Positions 18,297 through 26,535 of a DNA stretch of 35,968 bases are shown here, one piece after another. The position numbers and the translations under genes were made by a program. Every line of letters starts with the position of its first letter. The first letter of the stretch is position 1. Location: positions 1 to 35,968 of the forward strand of contig JALZVU010000012.1 in assembly GCA_023301795.1 (NCBI GenBank). Direction: 5' to 3'. The notes beneath the pieces were generated by a model. The model did not search any database. It was given only the letters and a program-made list of their open reading frames with translations, and was not told the DNA's origin. This stretch comes from Granulosicoccus sp. GTDB taxonomy: Bacteria > Pseudomonadota > Gammaproteobacteria > Granulosicoccales > Granulosicoccaceae.

Positions 18297-18766
18297 CGCC
18301 TTTTTCTATCAATCTTATTCTGGCATTTGTCTGGGCAGCACTCAACGGCGGCATCGGGCTACCCAGTCTCATCGTAGGATTTTTACTGGGATATCTGGTG
18401 ATGTTTATCCTGCAACCCTTGTTCGGTGGCAACCGTTACTGCGCAAAATTATTTGATGGTGCGCAGCTTGTACTGTATTTCTTCTACGAACTCATTGTGT
18501 CCAGCTTAAAAGTGGGTTGGGATGTACTCACGCCGATACAAAAAAGCAAGCCTGCTATTGTTGCCGTGCCTCTGGAAGCCTCCACTGACGCTGAAATCAC
18601 CGTACTAGCAAACCTTGTGTCATTAACGCCCGGCTCATTATCCATCGACATTAGCGATGATCGATCTCACTTGCTGGTGCATGCCATGTTTGTTGATGAC
18701 CCGGAGCTATTCAAGGCTGAGGTCAAGCAAGGTATGGAAAAGCGCGTACTCGAGGCGATGCGGTAA
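18293..18766 (+). CDS. mrpE: Mrp-type Na+/H+ antiporter subunit E
   Basis: A 157-residue protein with two or three N-terminal membrane helices and a cytosolic C-terminal half. Family signatures are the N-terminal FSINLILAFVWAALNG, the helix ending YFFYELIVSSLKVGWDVL, and the block LANLVSLTPGSLSIDIS followed by LLVHAMFVDD. MrpE is a structural subunit important for complex stability. It is coupled to mrpD by ATGA and to mrpF by TAATG. Length is standard. Confidence 0.93.
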   Translation: MTPFSINLILAFVWAALNGGIGLPSLIVGFLLGYLVMFILQPLFGGNRYCAKLFDGAQLVLYFFYELIVSSLKVGWDVLTPIQKSKPAIVAVPLEASTDAEITVLANLVSLTPGSLSIDISDDRSHLLVHAMFVDDPELFKAEVKQGMEKRVLEAMR

Positions 18767-19107
18767 TGGAAAATTTGAATTCTGCCATCAATTTGGCAAT
18801 GGGCCTGACCATGATTGGTTTAATTGCTGGCTGTATACGCATGTTCAAAGGCCCAACTGCTGCTGATCGTGTCGTGTCTCTGGATTTTGTGACCATACTG
18901 CTAGTAGCAATAACCTCACTGCTGGCCCTGCAACTGGACAATTCAGCCTATCTCGATTTAGGACTGGCTCTGGCTCTGGTGGGCTTTCTTGCCACGGTGG
19001 CTTTTGCCCGATATCTGGAGACTAACGAACCCAGACCCACCGACACACAGAGCCATGAACATGACCCTGGCAACCCACCATCCAACGCCTCCGAGCTGCC
19101 AAAATGA
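18766..19107 (+). CDS. mrpF: Mrp-type Na+/H+ antiporter subunit F
   Basis: A 113-residue membrane protein with three helices (about 8-24, 38-55 and 62-83) and a hydrophilic, Pro/Asp/Glu-rich C-terminal tail. The block RMFKGPTAADRVVSLDFVT is the family signature. The tail after YLETNEPRPT is longer than in the minimal family member and may be disordered. MrpF is required for a functional complex. It overlaps mrpE (TAATG) and mrpG (ATGA). Confidence 0.92.
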   Translation: MENLNSAINLAMGLTMIGLIAGCIRMFKGPTAADRVVSLDFVTILLVAITSLLALQLDNSAYLDLGLALALVGFLATVAFARYLETNEPRPTDTQSHEHDPGNPPSNASELPK

Positions 19108-19493
19108 ATGATCTGATTGTAAGTATCCTGATTATTCTCGGCGGCGGCTTTGCCGCTATTGCAGGCCTGGGGCTGCTTCGACTGCCTGATGTATTAATCA
19201 GGATGCATGCGTCAACCAAAGCCGGAACACTGGGTGTAGGGCTTATCGTACTAGGTGTGTCAGTACACTTTGCCAGCTCGCTGGTCATCACAAAGGCCAT
19301 CATGATCATCGCATTCTTGCTGCTCACTGCCCCCGTCGGAGCACATCTGATAGGGCGTGCAGCCTACCGACGTCGTGTCCCGCTGTGGGACAGAACGTTA
19401 ATGCACGATGCGCCGATGAATCCTGACCATGCGAAAGCGTCTGATGCGAAGAGCGAGCGCTCCTCTGAGAAAACTATTACTCCAGACTCGTAG
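19104..19493 (+). CDS. mrpG: Mrp-type Na+/H+ antiporter subunit G
   Basis: A 129-residue subunit, last of the mrp operon. Three membrane helices precede a charged C-terminal tail. The family signature GLLRLPDVLIRMHASTKAGTLG is visible at about residues 23-44 (core: RLPDVLIRMHASTKAGTLG). The tail from about residue 105 is Lys/Ser/Glu-rich. Its last 17 bases overlap the 3' end of the convergent sulfurtransferase gene, so no intrinsic terminator fits between the operon and its neighbour. Confidence 0.93.
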   Translation: MNDLIVSILIILGGGFAAIAGLGLLRLPDVLIRMHASTKAGTLGVGLIVLGVSVHFASSLVITKAIMIIAFLLLTAPVGAHLIGRAAYRRRVPLWDRTLMHDAPMNPDHAKASDAKSERSSEKTITPDS

Positions 19494-20352
19494 CCACCGG
19501 CATCTCGTTCAGCGAGCCCCACTCACTCCAGGAGCCATCATACAAACGCGCTGGTGGTAGACCAGCACGCTCCAGCGCAAGGCACAAAACCGCCGCTGTT
19601 ACTCCAGAACCACAGGTGGTAATGGTCTGACTATCTTGCCCAACGCTCCACTGTGCAAACAGTGCCTGTAACTGTGCTTCGCTCTTGAGCATCCCCTGCT
19701 CATCAAGCACTTGTACAAATGGCGAACTCACGCTACCCGGGATATGCCCGCTACGCAGACCAGCCCTGGCCTCCTTGTCTGTGCCTGCAAAACGCCCGGC
19801 CGATCTGGCATCCAGAATAATGGCGCTACCTTTACTAGCCGCTAGAACGGCCGGGGCATCAACCACCTCATGCGCTCGCTGTTCAGCGGTGGTACCCACC
19901 TTGAACGTGCAAGCAGGATAAGTTGTGCTCAGCGGCTCTACTGAACCACCTGCACGAATCCACGCTGGCAAGCCGCCATCCAGAACAGCAACGTTTGTGG
20001 CACCGTAGTGCCGGAACATCCACCACACTCGGGCAGCTGAATACAGGCCGACCGTGTCGTACACCACGATGGTGTGATGCTCGGCAATACCCAGCGCGCC
20101 GGCAGCCTCAGCAAACTGCGACGCCTCAGGTAGCGTATGTGGCAGAGCACTCGCGGCAGAAAACGCGTCGATATCAAAAAACACAGCTCGTGGTATGCGC
20201 TGCTGTGCAAATTCCTCGTGCGCATTACGCCCGGTGGCTGGCAGATGCATAGAAGCATCCAGCACGCGCACATTGTCGTCATCATGGTGAGCTTGCAGCC
20301 ATTCAACGCTAACAACAGACCTAGCGGTTTGGGCGGTGTCGGGATGACTCAT
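19477..20352 (-). CDS. sseA: 3-mercaptopyruvate/thiosulfate sulfurtransferase (tandem rhodanese)
   Basis: A 291-residue cytosolic protein with two rhodanese domains. The N-terminal inactive one (about 12-140) contains GRNAHEEFAQQRIPRAVFFD and LYSAARVWWMFRHYG; the C-terminal catalytic one (about 160-285) has IILDARSAGRF, LRSGHIPGSV and the active loop TTCGSGVTA with Cys247. The CGSGVT loop favours 3-mercaptopyruvate over thiosulfate as donor, as in E. coli SseA; the protein transfers sulfane sulfur to cyanide, thioredoxin or another thiol. The ATG at 20352 is followed directly by the conserved N-terminus. It is divergent from the HerA-like ATPase gene and overlaps mrpG by 17 bases at the 3' ends. 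Confidence 0.92.
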   Translation of the reverse strand: MSHPDTAQTARSVVSVEWLQAHHDDDNVRVLDASMHLPATGRNAHEEFAQQRIPRAVFFDIDAFSAASALPHTLPEASQFAEAAGALGIAEHHTIVVYDTVGLYSAARVWWMFRHYGATNVAVLDGGLPAWIRAGGSVEPLSTTYPACTFKVGTTAEQRAHEVVDAPAVLAASKGSAIILDARSAGRFAGTDKEARAGLRSGHIPGSVSSPFVQVLDEQGMLKSEAQLQALFAQWSVGQDSQTITTCGSGVTAAVLCLALERAGLPPARLYDGSWSEWGSLNEMPVATSLE

Positions 20353-20446
20353 AGGCTAAATGAATACCATTGTTATACACAGCTATACTGTATCAAATCC
20401 AGCCAATAAGCCGCCACACGGTTTACCGGAAACAGCGAGCCAGTCT

Positions 20447-22834
20447 ATGAGTGTCAACCGCCCCGACCAACACTATTACCTGGGTAAATCGGTTACCGAT
20501 GAGCAACCCCTGTTTCTTGATTCCTCAGACCTGACCACGCACGGCGTAATTGTCGGGATGACAGGTTCTGGTAAAACCGGCCTGGGCATTGTATTACTGG
20601 AGGAGGCACTGCGCGATGGCACACCTACTCTCATCATTGATCCTAAAGGTGATATGGGTAATCTGTTACTCGGCTTCCCCGACCTTCTGCCGACAGATTT
20701 TATGCCCTGGATCAGCGACGCTGGCGATGAAGCGGCAAAAGTACAGGCAGCCGTAGATACCGCCTCGTCATGGAAAAGTGGTCTCGAGCGCTCAGGCATT
20801 AGTCAGGAAACCCGACGCAAGCTCCACGAGACGGTGGATTTTTCCATCTACACGCCAGGCTCCACCGCAGGCATACCACTAAACATCATCGGATCGCTCA
20901 AGGCACCCGCAGCCGGCACCGATCCGGAAATTCTGCAAGATGAAATTGAAGGGCTTGCCTCATCACTACTTACGCTGGTGGGCATTGAAAGCGATCCGCT
21001 CAGTGGGCGTGAACACATTTTGCTTTCCAACCTGATCAATCACAAATGGCAGAAAAACGAAGATCTTGACCTGGCCACACTCATTGGTCTTATCCAGCAA
21101 CCGCCGATGCGAAAACTGGGTGTTATCGATCTGGATACCTTCTTTCCCATTGGCGATAGAGTAAAGCTTGCCATGCGACTGAACGGTCTGGCAGCCTCAC
21201 CCTCCTTTGCCAGTTGGAGTGAAGGGCGTGATCTGGACATTCAGGATCTGCTCTACGGTACAAGCGGTAAGACTCAGGCAGCCATTGTATCTCTGTCGCA
21301 TTTGAGCGACGAGGAGCGCCAGTTTGTCGTAACACTTCTACTATCCAAAATGGTGACCTGGATGCGCACGCAACAAGGAACCAGTGAGCTAAGAGCACTC
21401 ATCTATATCGATGAGGTGTTTGGCTATGTACCCCCTGTGGGCATGCCACCTTCAAAAAAACCGATACTCACCATTTTGAAACAAGCCAGAGCGTTTGGCG
21501 TCGGACTTGTATTATCAACACAAAACCCGGTAGACATAGACTACAAGGCAATCTCCAACGCTGGCACCTGGATGATAGGCCGACTGCAAACCGACAGAGA
21601 TAAACAACGTCTGCTGGATGGCATGGGTGCATCTGATGGCAGTGTAGATTTAAAAAGCATCAGCGAGAAGATATCGGCCCTGGATAAACGCCAGTTCGTC
21701 ATGCATTCCACACGCGCGTCCGAGCCTCGGCACTTTGCCACCCGCTGGGCAATGTCCTACCTGGCAGGACCACTAACGCGCGAACAGATAAGCTCACTCA
21801 CCACTGACGAACAGCGTGCCCCTCGCCCTACCGACAGCTCATCAGCATCGCAAGACTCCACGGAAGCTATGGTACTACGTGCCGACGAAAGCCAGCTTGT
21901 ACCGCAAGTGGCTGAAGGTATCAAAGTGCGTTACCTTGATCCGGCTGCACACTTTGTCCCCGCATTGGGCCTGACAGAATCAGGCATAGCACTGCAAGCC
22001 GCAGTAGCGGTGCGTGTACATTTACTGTTTGACGATACAAAAGCCAAGCTGCGTCACGAAGCAGAATGGGAGGCTATCATCACCCCGCTTGACGGGCCTG
22101 TAGATGCCAATACGGCTGTGGTTGTGGACTACGACGAACGCGATCTTGTAGCCGAGGCACCCGCCGATGCGGTCTATCGATTACCCGATGCCAAGATTGC
22201 CAACAAGACCTATTTCAAGCAAGCCCAGACAGAGATAAAAAACCATATCTATCGCGAGGAGCAAGTGGAGCTCTACCACAACCGCGCGCTCAAATTGTAT
22301 TCACGTATTGGTGAGAGCATGGAGCAGTTTGAACAACGCTGTCTGACTGAAGCTGACAACAAAGCCGACCAGGATGCTGACAAGCTACGACGCGTGCTTT
22401 CCAAGAAGATTGATCGGGTAAATGCTGCCATTCAAAAATCGACTGACAAGATTCGTGAAATACAATTCGATGCTATCAGCCGCAAAAAAGACCAGAGAAC
22501 CAGTCAGGTGATGGACATCGCCGGTGGTCTTATAGGCAGCCTTCTGGGTGGACGGCGCAGCACTCGATCCATGATTACAGGGGGTCTGCGAAGAAGTCAG
22601 AGTAAAGGGCGAATGGTGGCCAAAGCCGAAGAGCGTCTTAAAACTGCTGAAAACCGCTACAACGATCTGGTGGAAGATCGCGAGGAGCTTGAAGATGCCT
22701 TAAGTGAGGATCTGTATCAGATACAACAAGAATGGTCAGACAAATCTGCTGAGATAGACACCATGAGCGTTGGCCTTGAGAAAACCGATATCAGCATTGA
22801 TGAAATCATGCTGGTGTGGGTGCCTGCCAAATAG
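20447..22834 (+). CDS. HerA-like DUF87 ATPase with C-terminal coiled coil
   Basis: A 795-residue FtsK/HerA-superfamily P-loop ATPase. From ATG 20447 the protein opens with HYYLGKSVTDEQPLFLD, the usual start of this family; an in-frame ATG at 20360 adds 29 unlikely residues. Walker A is GMTGSGKT (37-44), followed by IDPKGDMGN; Walker B is LIYIDEVFGY (Asp322/Glu323), and LSTQNP (about 357-361) fits the sensor position. The C-terminal third (about 610-775) is rich in Lys, Glu, Gln and Arg with heptad character, interrupted by a Gly/Arg/Ser-rich patch GGLIGSLLGGRRSTRSM. HerA relatives pump or process DNA, but this large stand-alone subgroup has no established role; a link to translocation or defence is possible but not shown here. 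No nuclease partner is adjacent. Confidence 0.85.
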   Translation: MSVNRPDQHYYLGKSVTDEQPLFLDSSDLTTHGVIVGMTGSGKTGLGIVLLEEALRDGTPTLIIDPKGDMGNLLLGFPDLLPTDFMPWISDAGDEAAKVQAAVDTASSWKSGLERSGISQETRRKLHETVDFSIYTPGSTAGIPLNIIGSLKAPAAGTDPEILQDEIEGLASSLLTLVGIESDPLSGREHILLSNLINHKWQKNEDLDLATLIGLIQQPPMRKLGVIDLDTFFPIGDRVKLAMRLNGLAASPSFASWSEGRDLDIQDLLYGTSGKTQAAIVSLSHLSDEERQFVVTLLLSKMVTWMRTQQGTSELRALIYIDEVFGYVPPVGMPPSKKPILTILKQARAFGVGLVLSTQNPVDIDYKAISNAGTWMIGRLQTDRDKQRLLDGMGASDGSVDLKSISEKISALDKRQFVMHSTRASEPRHFATRWAMSYLAGPLTREQISSLTTDEQRAPRPTDSSSASQDSTEAMVLRADESQLVPQVAEGIKVRYLDPAAHFVPALGLTESGIALQAAVAVRVHLLFDDTKAKLRHEAEWEAIITPLDGPVDANTAVVVDYDERDLVAEAPADAVYRLPDAKIANKTYFKQAQTEIKNHIYREEQVELYHNRALKLYSRIGESMEQFEQRCLTEADNKADQDADKLRRVLSKKIDRVNAAIQKSTDKIREIQFDAISRKKDQRTSQVMDIAGGLIGSLLGGRRSTRSMITGGLRRSQSKGRMVAKAEERLKTAENRYNDLVEDREELEDALSEDLYQIQQEWSDKSAEIDTMSVGLEKTDISIDEIMLVWVPAK

Positions 22835-22881
22835 CGTCATCCAGCTCAGCGCTCACCCCGCACATAGTGATACATATGCTT

Positions 22882-22904
22882 GACTCACCGATAGGCGGTG
22901 AGTC
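22882..22904. terminator. Hairpin between convergent herA-like and rlmG genes
   Basis: A perfect 9-bp inverted repeat, GACTCACCG/CGGTGAGTC, with a 5-base loop sits in the 85-bp gap between convergent genes. The position suits a bidirectional transcript end. No T-run follows on either strand, so intrinsic termination is doubtful; it may instead mark an mRNA 3' end. Confidence 0.4.
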
Positions 22905-22919
22905 GCTCTGCGCGGCGGG

Positions 22920-24077
22920 TCAATTTGTCTTCGACGCCGCTCTAATCACCACAAACTTCTCATTGGCAGCCACCACCTCGCACACCCGGAAATGCCGTTT
23001 GAGATCAGGGCGGTAAGTCAGATGCCGATTCGCCACTATCCACAACTCCCCTGTCGAGCTCAGACATCTGGCCGCACTCGTGAAAAATGAGCGCGCTGTA
23101 TCCTGGGCAATCGCATGTTGGGCATGAAACGGTGGATTGCAAATAATCAGATCCACTGACGACGAGGCAACCGGTTCAAGGCCATTGCATGTCAGGAATT
23201 GTGGGCTGGGGCTTTTGGACTCGCTCACATCGCCAAACACGTCGTTATAATTTTGCCGTGCTGATGCAGTCGCCATATAAGACTCATCAACAAAATGCAG
23301 CTGCGCATCAACTTGCAGCTTTTGCGCATGAATCCCCATGATGCCGTTGCCACAGGCCAGATCAATAATCTGGGAAGCCTGTGGCAGCTTATGGCACTGA
23401 GCGATAAAAAACCGTGCACCGATATCCACCTTGTCCCGACAAAACACATTGGCATGGTTAAGCAGTGTGATATCCAACGATGTGTCGGTGTAGCGGTCAG
23501 GAAAAGGCGATGGCACAGGCGTTTGAGATTGATCAACACGACAAAACACCAATCGCGCTTTCTTCACGGCCAATGAGGTGGTTACAGGCCCAAGGTATTT
23601 TTCGAACAAGGCAAACGCTGATCGCTGCAAATGCCTGACCATGCTGCCTGCAACAACCACACTGTTCGCATGTAGCAACGGGCGAATTCGCGCCAACTGA
23701 TCCTCCAGCAATGCATAGGTTTTGGGCACTTTGATCAGCACAAGATCGAACGGCCCCTCAGGGTTTGTCAGAGAATCTACGACCTCGGGGGCGCCTTGTA
23801 GATGGTTAGCTTGCCAGTTTTTGGCGGCAGCGGTTTGCGCAAGATATGAGTCAGACCAGTTCACAGGCCTGGCAGCATGCAGCACGCACGTCAGCGCCCC
23901 GTGGGCGTCGTTGCACACCAGCACCCGCGCCTCGCCCGTCAATAGAGAACCATGGGCCTGAGCCAGGTGACTCAGCATCAGCTCGTCGGCCGCATCCCAC
24001 GCTTGTAATGAGCGATCAGCACTGCTCGGCCATCGTCTCAGCGCGTACTCTCCAAACTCCGTTTGCAGTTGGCTCAT
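22920..24077 (-). CDS. rlmG: 23S rRNA (guanine-N2)-methyltransferase RlmG
   Basis: A 385-residue protein with the two-domain RsmC/RlmG layout: a degenerate N-terminal methyltransferase-like domain (about 1-185) and a catalytic C-terminal domain. The SAM site is IDLACGNGIMG (238-248), the acidic strand is HFVDESYMA, and the catalytic tetrad NPPF is at 314-317. Similarity to E. coli RlmG runs throughout: LQAWDAADE, VLIKVPKTYALLE, VKKARLVFC, LNHANVFCRDKVDIGARFF and IVANRHLTY. RlmG methylates G1835 of 23S rRNA in E. coli. It starts at ATG 24077 with only a weak AGG before it. It is divergent from the ABC transporter genes. Length is close to the E. coli protein (378). Confidence 0.93.
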   Translation of the reverse strand: MSQLQTEFGEYALRRWPSSADRSLQAWDAADELMLSHLAQAHGSLLTGEARVLVCNDAHGALTCVLHAARPVNWSDSYLAQTAAAKNWQANHLQGAPEVVDSLTNPEGPFDLVLIKVPKTYALLEDQLARIRPLLHANSVVVAGSMVRHLQRSAFALFEKYLGPVTTSLAVKKARLVFCRVDQSQTPVPSPFPDRYTDTSLDITLLNHANVFCRDKVDIGARFFIAQCHKLPQASQIIDLACGNGIMGIHAQKLQVDAQLHFVDESYMATASARQNYNDVFGDVSESKSPSPQFLTCNGLEPVASSSVDLIICNPPFHAQHAIAQDTARSFFTSAARCLSSTGELWIVANRHLTYRPDLKRHFRVCEVVAANEKFVVIRAASKTN

Positions 24078-24428
24078 CCTGATTGAATACCCATGGCAAT
24101 TGTTAACAACTGAAAAATCATCAAACTCGCGCCTGAAAACGTGAACTATAGCTGGGAATAGAGGCGACTGGGATAACCATTTACTACATACGCATTGGAA
24201 TTACTCTCGTGACAGTGCATACTCAACGCCGTCAAAATGGGCCGTCTGGCATACCCTGACAGTCGCGCTGAAGGCCACGATGCATACTGCCTCGTGCCTA
24301 AGGCCCGAGCCCATCTGCCAAGCTTGTGTACGACAACAATGTGGCCGAACCGTCATGGTTTTAGGCTTGAACGTCCACAGAGCCCCTACCCACGGGCCTA
24401 AAGAACATCAAATGGAGAACTACCTAGC
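24078..24428. other. Intergenic region upstream of the ABC importer
   Basis: A 351-bp gap between divergent rlmG and the binding-protein gene. No gene is visible. A 7-bp inverted repeat, TTTAGGC (24360-24366) with GCCTAAA (24396-24402), lies just upstream of the GGAG ribosome site at about 24414; its 29-base loop makes it only a weak candidate for a leader structure or regulator site. No clear promoter hexamers were found. Confidence 0.3.
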
Positions 24429-25616
24429 ATGAACAAACTACTGGTAAGTACCGCTGTAGCGCTAAGCCTGGGATCAGCTGCAGGCATCGCCTCCGCTGAA
24501 GATATCAAGATTGGCGTTTTCTTGGGTCTCACAGGCCCACTGGAATCTCTGGTAGCCAATATGGCTCCCGGCGCCGAAGCAGCCATCGCTGAAGTCAGCG
24601 CCTCTGGCAAACTGTTGGACGGCTCAACAGTCACAGCCATCCGCGCTGACACAACCTGTGTAGATGCGGCTGCAGCAACATCCGCCATCGAGCGTTTGAT
24701 CACCTCCGACAAGGTCTCAGGTGTTGTGGGTGGTGACTGTTCTGGCGTTACCACAGCAGCACTGACCAACGTTGCCATGCCAAACGGTATGGTCATGATT
24801 TCACCTTCAGCAACCTCCCCTGCGTTATCCACGCTCGAAGACAACGGCCTATTCTTCCGCACAGCTCCATCTGATGCACGTCAGGGCGTGGTAATGAGCG
24901 ACATCCTGATGGATCGAGGCTTCAAGGAAGTTGCATTGACTTACACAAACAACGACTACGGTAAAGGTCTGGCAGATGCTTTCCAGAGCGCGTTCGAAGC
25001 TGCTGGCGGTACCGTCACTATTTCCAGCTCGCACGAAGATAACAAGGCTGACTACTCAGCTGAAGTTGGCGCACTGGCATCCGCTGGTGGCGAAGCTCTC
25101 GTGGTTGCAGGTTACCTCGACAGTGGTGGTAAGGGCGTTATTCAGGGCTCTCTGGACACCGGTGCTTTCGAGACATTCGTACTGCCCGACGGCATGGTAG
25201 GCGCATCGCTACCAGAAGCTATTGGTTCTGAACTCAATGGATCATTTGGTCAGGCACCAGGCACTGATAGCGAAGGCGCAGGCTTGTTCGCTGAAATGGC
25301 CACAGGCTTTGACCCAACATCACCGTTTGCCGCAGAAAGCTACGATGCTGCAGCGCTGATGCTGCTTGCCATGCAAGCTGCTGGTTCCACCGATCCACAA
25401 GTCTACAAAAACAATGTGATGGATGTAGCCAATGCACCGGGTGAGCAGATCCTGCCTGGGCAGCTTGCCAAAGCGCTGGAAATTCTGGCTGCTGGTGGCG
25501 ACGTTGACTACGTGGGTGCTTCCAATGTTGAGCTGATTGGTGGAGGCGAGAGCGCGGGCAACTACCGTGAAATCGAGATCCAAGGCGAAGAAGTAACAAC
25601 AGTTGGCTTTCGCTAG
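24429..25616 (+). CDS. Branched-chain amino acid-type ABC transporter substrate-binding protein
   Basis: A 395-residue periplasmic binding protein of the LivJ/LivK type. The signal peptide is residues 1-23, with cleavage after ASA. The mature chain starts EDIKIGVFLGLTGPLES, the typical first strand of this class, followed by two cysteines (TTCVDAAAA and GGDCSGVTT) that may pair. The second lobe includes KEVALTYTNNDYGKGLADAF. It is the first gene of a cassette whose ATPases and permeases follow after a terminator. The ligand is not determinable from sequence; the class binds leucine, isoleucine and valine but also other amino acids, amides and aromatic acids. ATG 24429 has GGAG about 12 bases upstream. 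Confidence 0.88.
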   Translation: MNKLLVSTAVALSLGSAAGIASAEDIKIGVFLGLTGPLESLVANMAPGAEAAIAEVSASGKLLDGSTVTAIRADTTCVDAAAATSAIERLITSDKVSGVVGGDCSGVTTAALTNVAMPNGMVMISPSATSPALSTLEDNGLFFRTAPSDARQGVVMSDILMDRGFKEVALTYTNNDYGKGLADAFQSAFEAAGGTVTISSSHEDNKADYSAEVGALASAGGEALVVAGYLDSGGKGVIQGSLDTGAFETFVLPDGMVGASLPEAIGSELNGSFGQAPGTDSEGAGLFAEMATGFDPTSPFAAESYDAAALMLLAMQAAGSTDPQVYKNNVMDVANAPGEQILPGQLAKALEILAAGGDVDYVGASNVELIGGGESAGNYREIEIQGEEVTTVGFR

Positions 25617-25645
25617 ACCACTGATTGGTTAGAAGTACGACATGG

Positions 25646-25674
25646 GGCGGCCATCTTTTGGCCGCCTTTTTTTT
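25646..25674 (+). terminator. Rho-independent terminator after the binding-protein gene
   Basis: GGCGGCCA-TCTTT-TGGCCGCC is a perfect 8-bp GC-rich stem with a 5-base loop, followed by eight T's (25667-25674). It lies 29 bases after the binding-protein stop and before livG. Partial read-through would give more binding protein than membrane components, as is common in periplasmic ABC importers. Confidence 0.93.
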
Positions 25675-25702
25675 ACGCTAAACTTATAACTGCGCGTCTG
25701 AA

Positions 25703-25722
25703 AGGCTGTTCGAGAATAGCCT
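25703..25722. promoter_or_regulatory. 20-bp imperfect palindrome upstream of livG
   Basis: AGGCTGTTCGAGAATAGCCT is a dyad matching its own reverse complement at 16 of 20 positions. It lies between the terminator and the livG start (ATG 25759). A regulator site or internal promoter element is possible; no regulator gene is adjacent. Confidence 0.3.
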
Positions 25723-25758
25723 CGCAGTGCCATGAGCTCATAAAGGCACCCAAACTTC

Positions 25759-26535
25759 ATGATCAAGGTAGACAGACTCACCAAGAAATTTGGTGGTTTC
25801 ACTGCGGTGAACGAAGCGTCCCTGGAGATAGCCGCTGGCTCCATTACGGGTCTTATCGGCCCCAACGGCGCGGGCAAAACCACTTTATTCAATGTTATCG
25901 CAGGCGTGCACAAGCCCAGCAAGGGACATGTGTATCTGGACGGTGAGGACATCACAGGCCTTGAACCACATGCTCTGTTTCACAAAGGCATGCTGAGGAC
26001 TTTCCAGGTGGCCCATGAATTTTTCAGTCTGAGCGTACGGGAAAATCTCATGATGGTTCCCGATGAACAACCCGGCGAAGCGCTATGGGATGTGTGGTTC
26101 AACAGCGCGAAAGTACGTGATCGTGAAGAGCAGGTTCGCATCAAAGCAAACGAGGTTATTGAGTTTCTCGAAATATCTCATGTGGCGGATGAGCTAGCGG
26201 GCAATCTGTCTGGCGGACAGAAAAAATTACTAGAGTTGGGGCGTACCATGATGGTGGATGCCAAGGTGGTGTTTCTGGATGAGGTGGGCGCCGGCGTGAA
26301 TCGTACGCTTCTCAATACCATTGGCGATGCCATCATCCGATTAAACAAAGAGCGCGGCTATACATTTTGTGTCATTGAGCACGACATGGATTTTATCGAC
26401 AAACTCTGCGATCCCGTTATTGTCATGGCCGAAGGTTCTGTGCTGGCTCAAGGCACATTGGATGAGATAAAAGCCAACGAACAAGTCATCGAAGCCTATC
26501 TGGGTACTGGCCTGAAAAACCGGGTGGCCTCATGA
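25759..26535 (+). CDS. livG: ABC importer ATPase, LivG type
   Basis: A 258-residue ABC ATPase. Walker A is GPNGAGKTT (34-42), the signature is LSGGQ (150-154) and Walker B is VVFLDE (Asp174/Glu175). After Walker B it reads DEVGAGV rather than the usual DEPxAGL, a small deviation that leaves the catalytic glutamate in place. FCVIEHDMDFI contains the switch histidine. The ~258-residue length and the insertion around residues 103-130 are typical of LivG rather than LivF. Its stop overlaps the livF start (ATGA). The gene symbol follows the family, not a proven substrate. Confidence 0.9.
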   Translation: MIKVDRLTKKFGGFTAVNEASLEIAAGSITGLIGPNGAGKTTLFNVIAGVHKPSKGHVYLDGEDITGLEPHALFHKGMLRTFQVAHEFFSLSVRENLMMVPDEQPGEALWDVWFNSAKVRDREEQVRIKANEVIEFLEISHVADELAGNLSGGQKKLLELGRTMMVDAKVVFLDEVGAGVNRTLLNTIGDAIIRLNKERGYTFCVIEHDMDFIDKLCDPVIVMAEGSVLAQGTLDEIKANEQVIEAYLGTGLKNRVAS

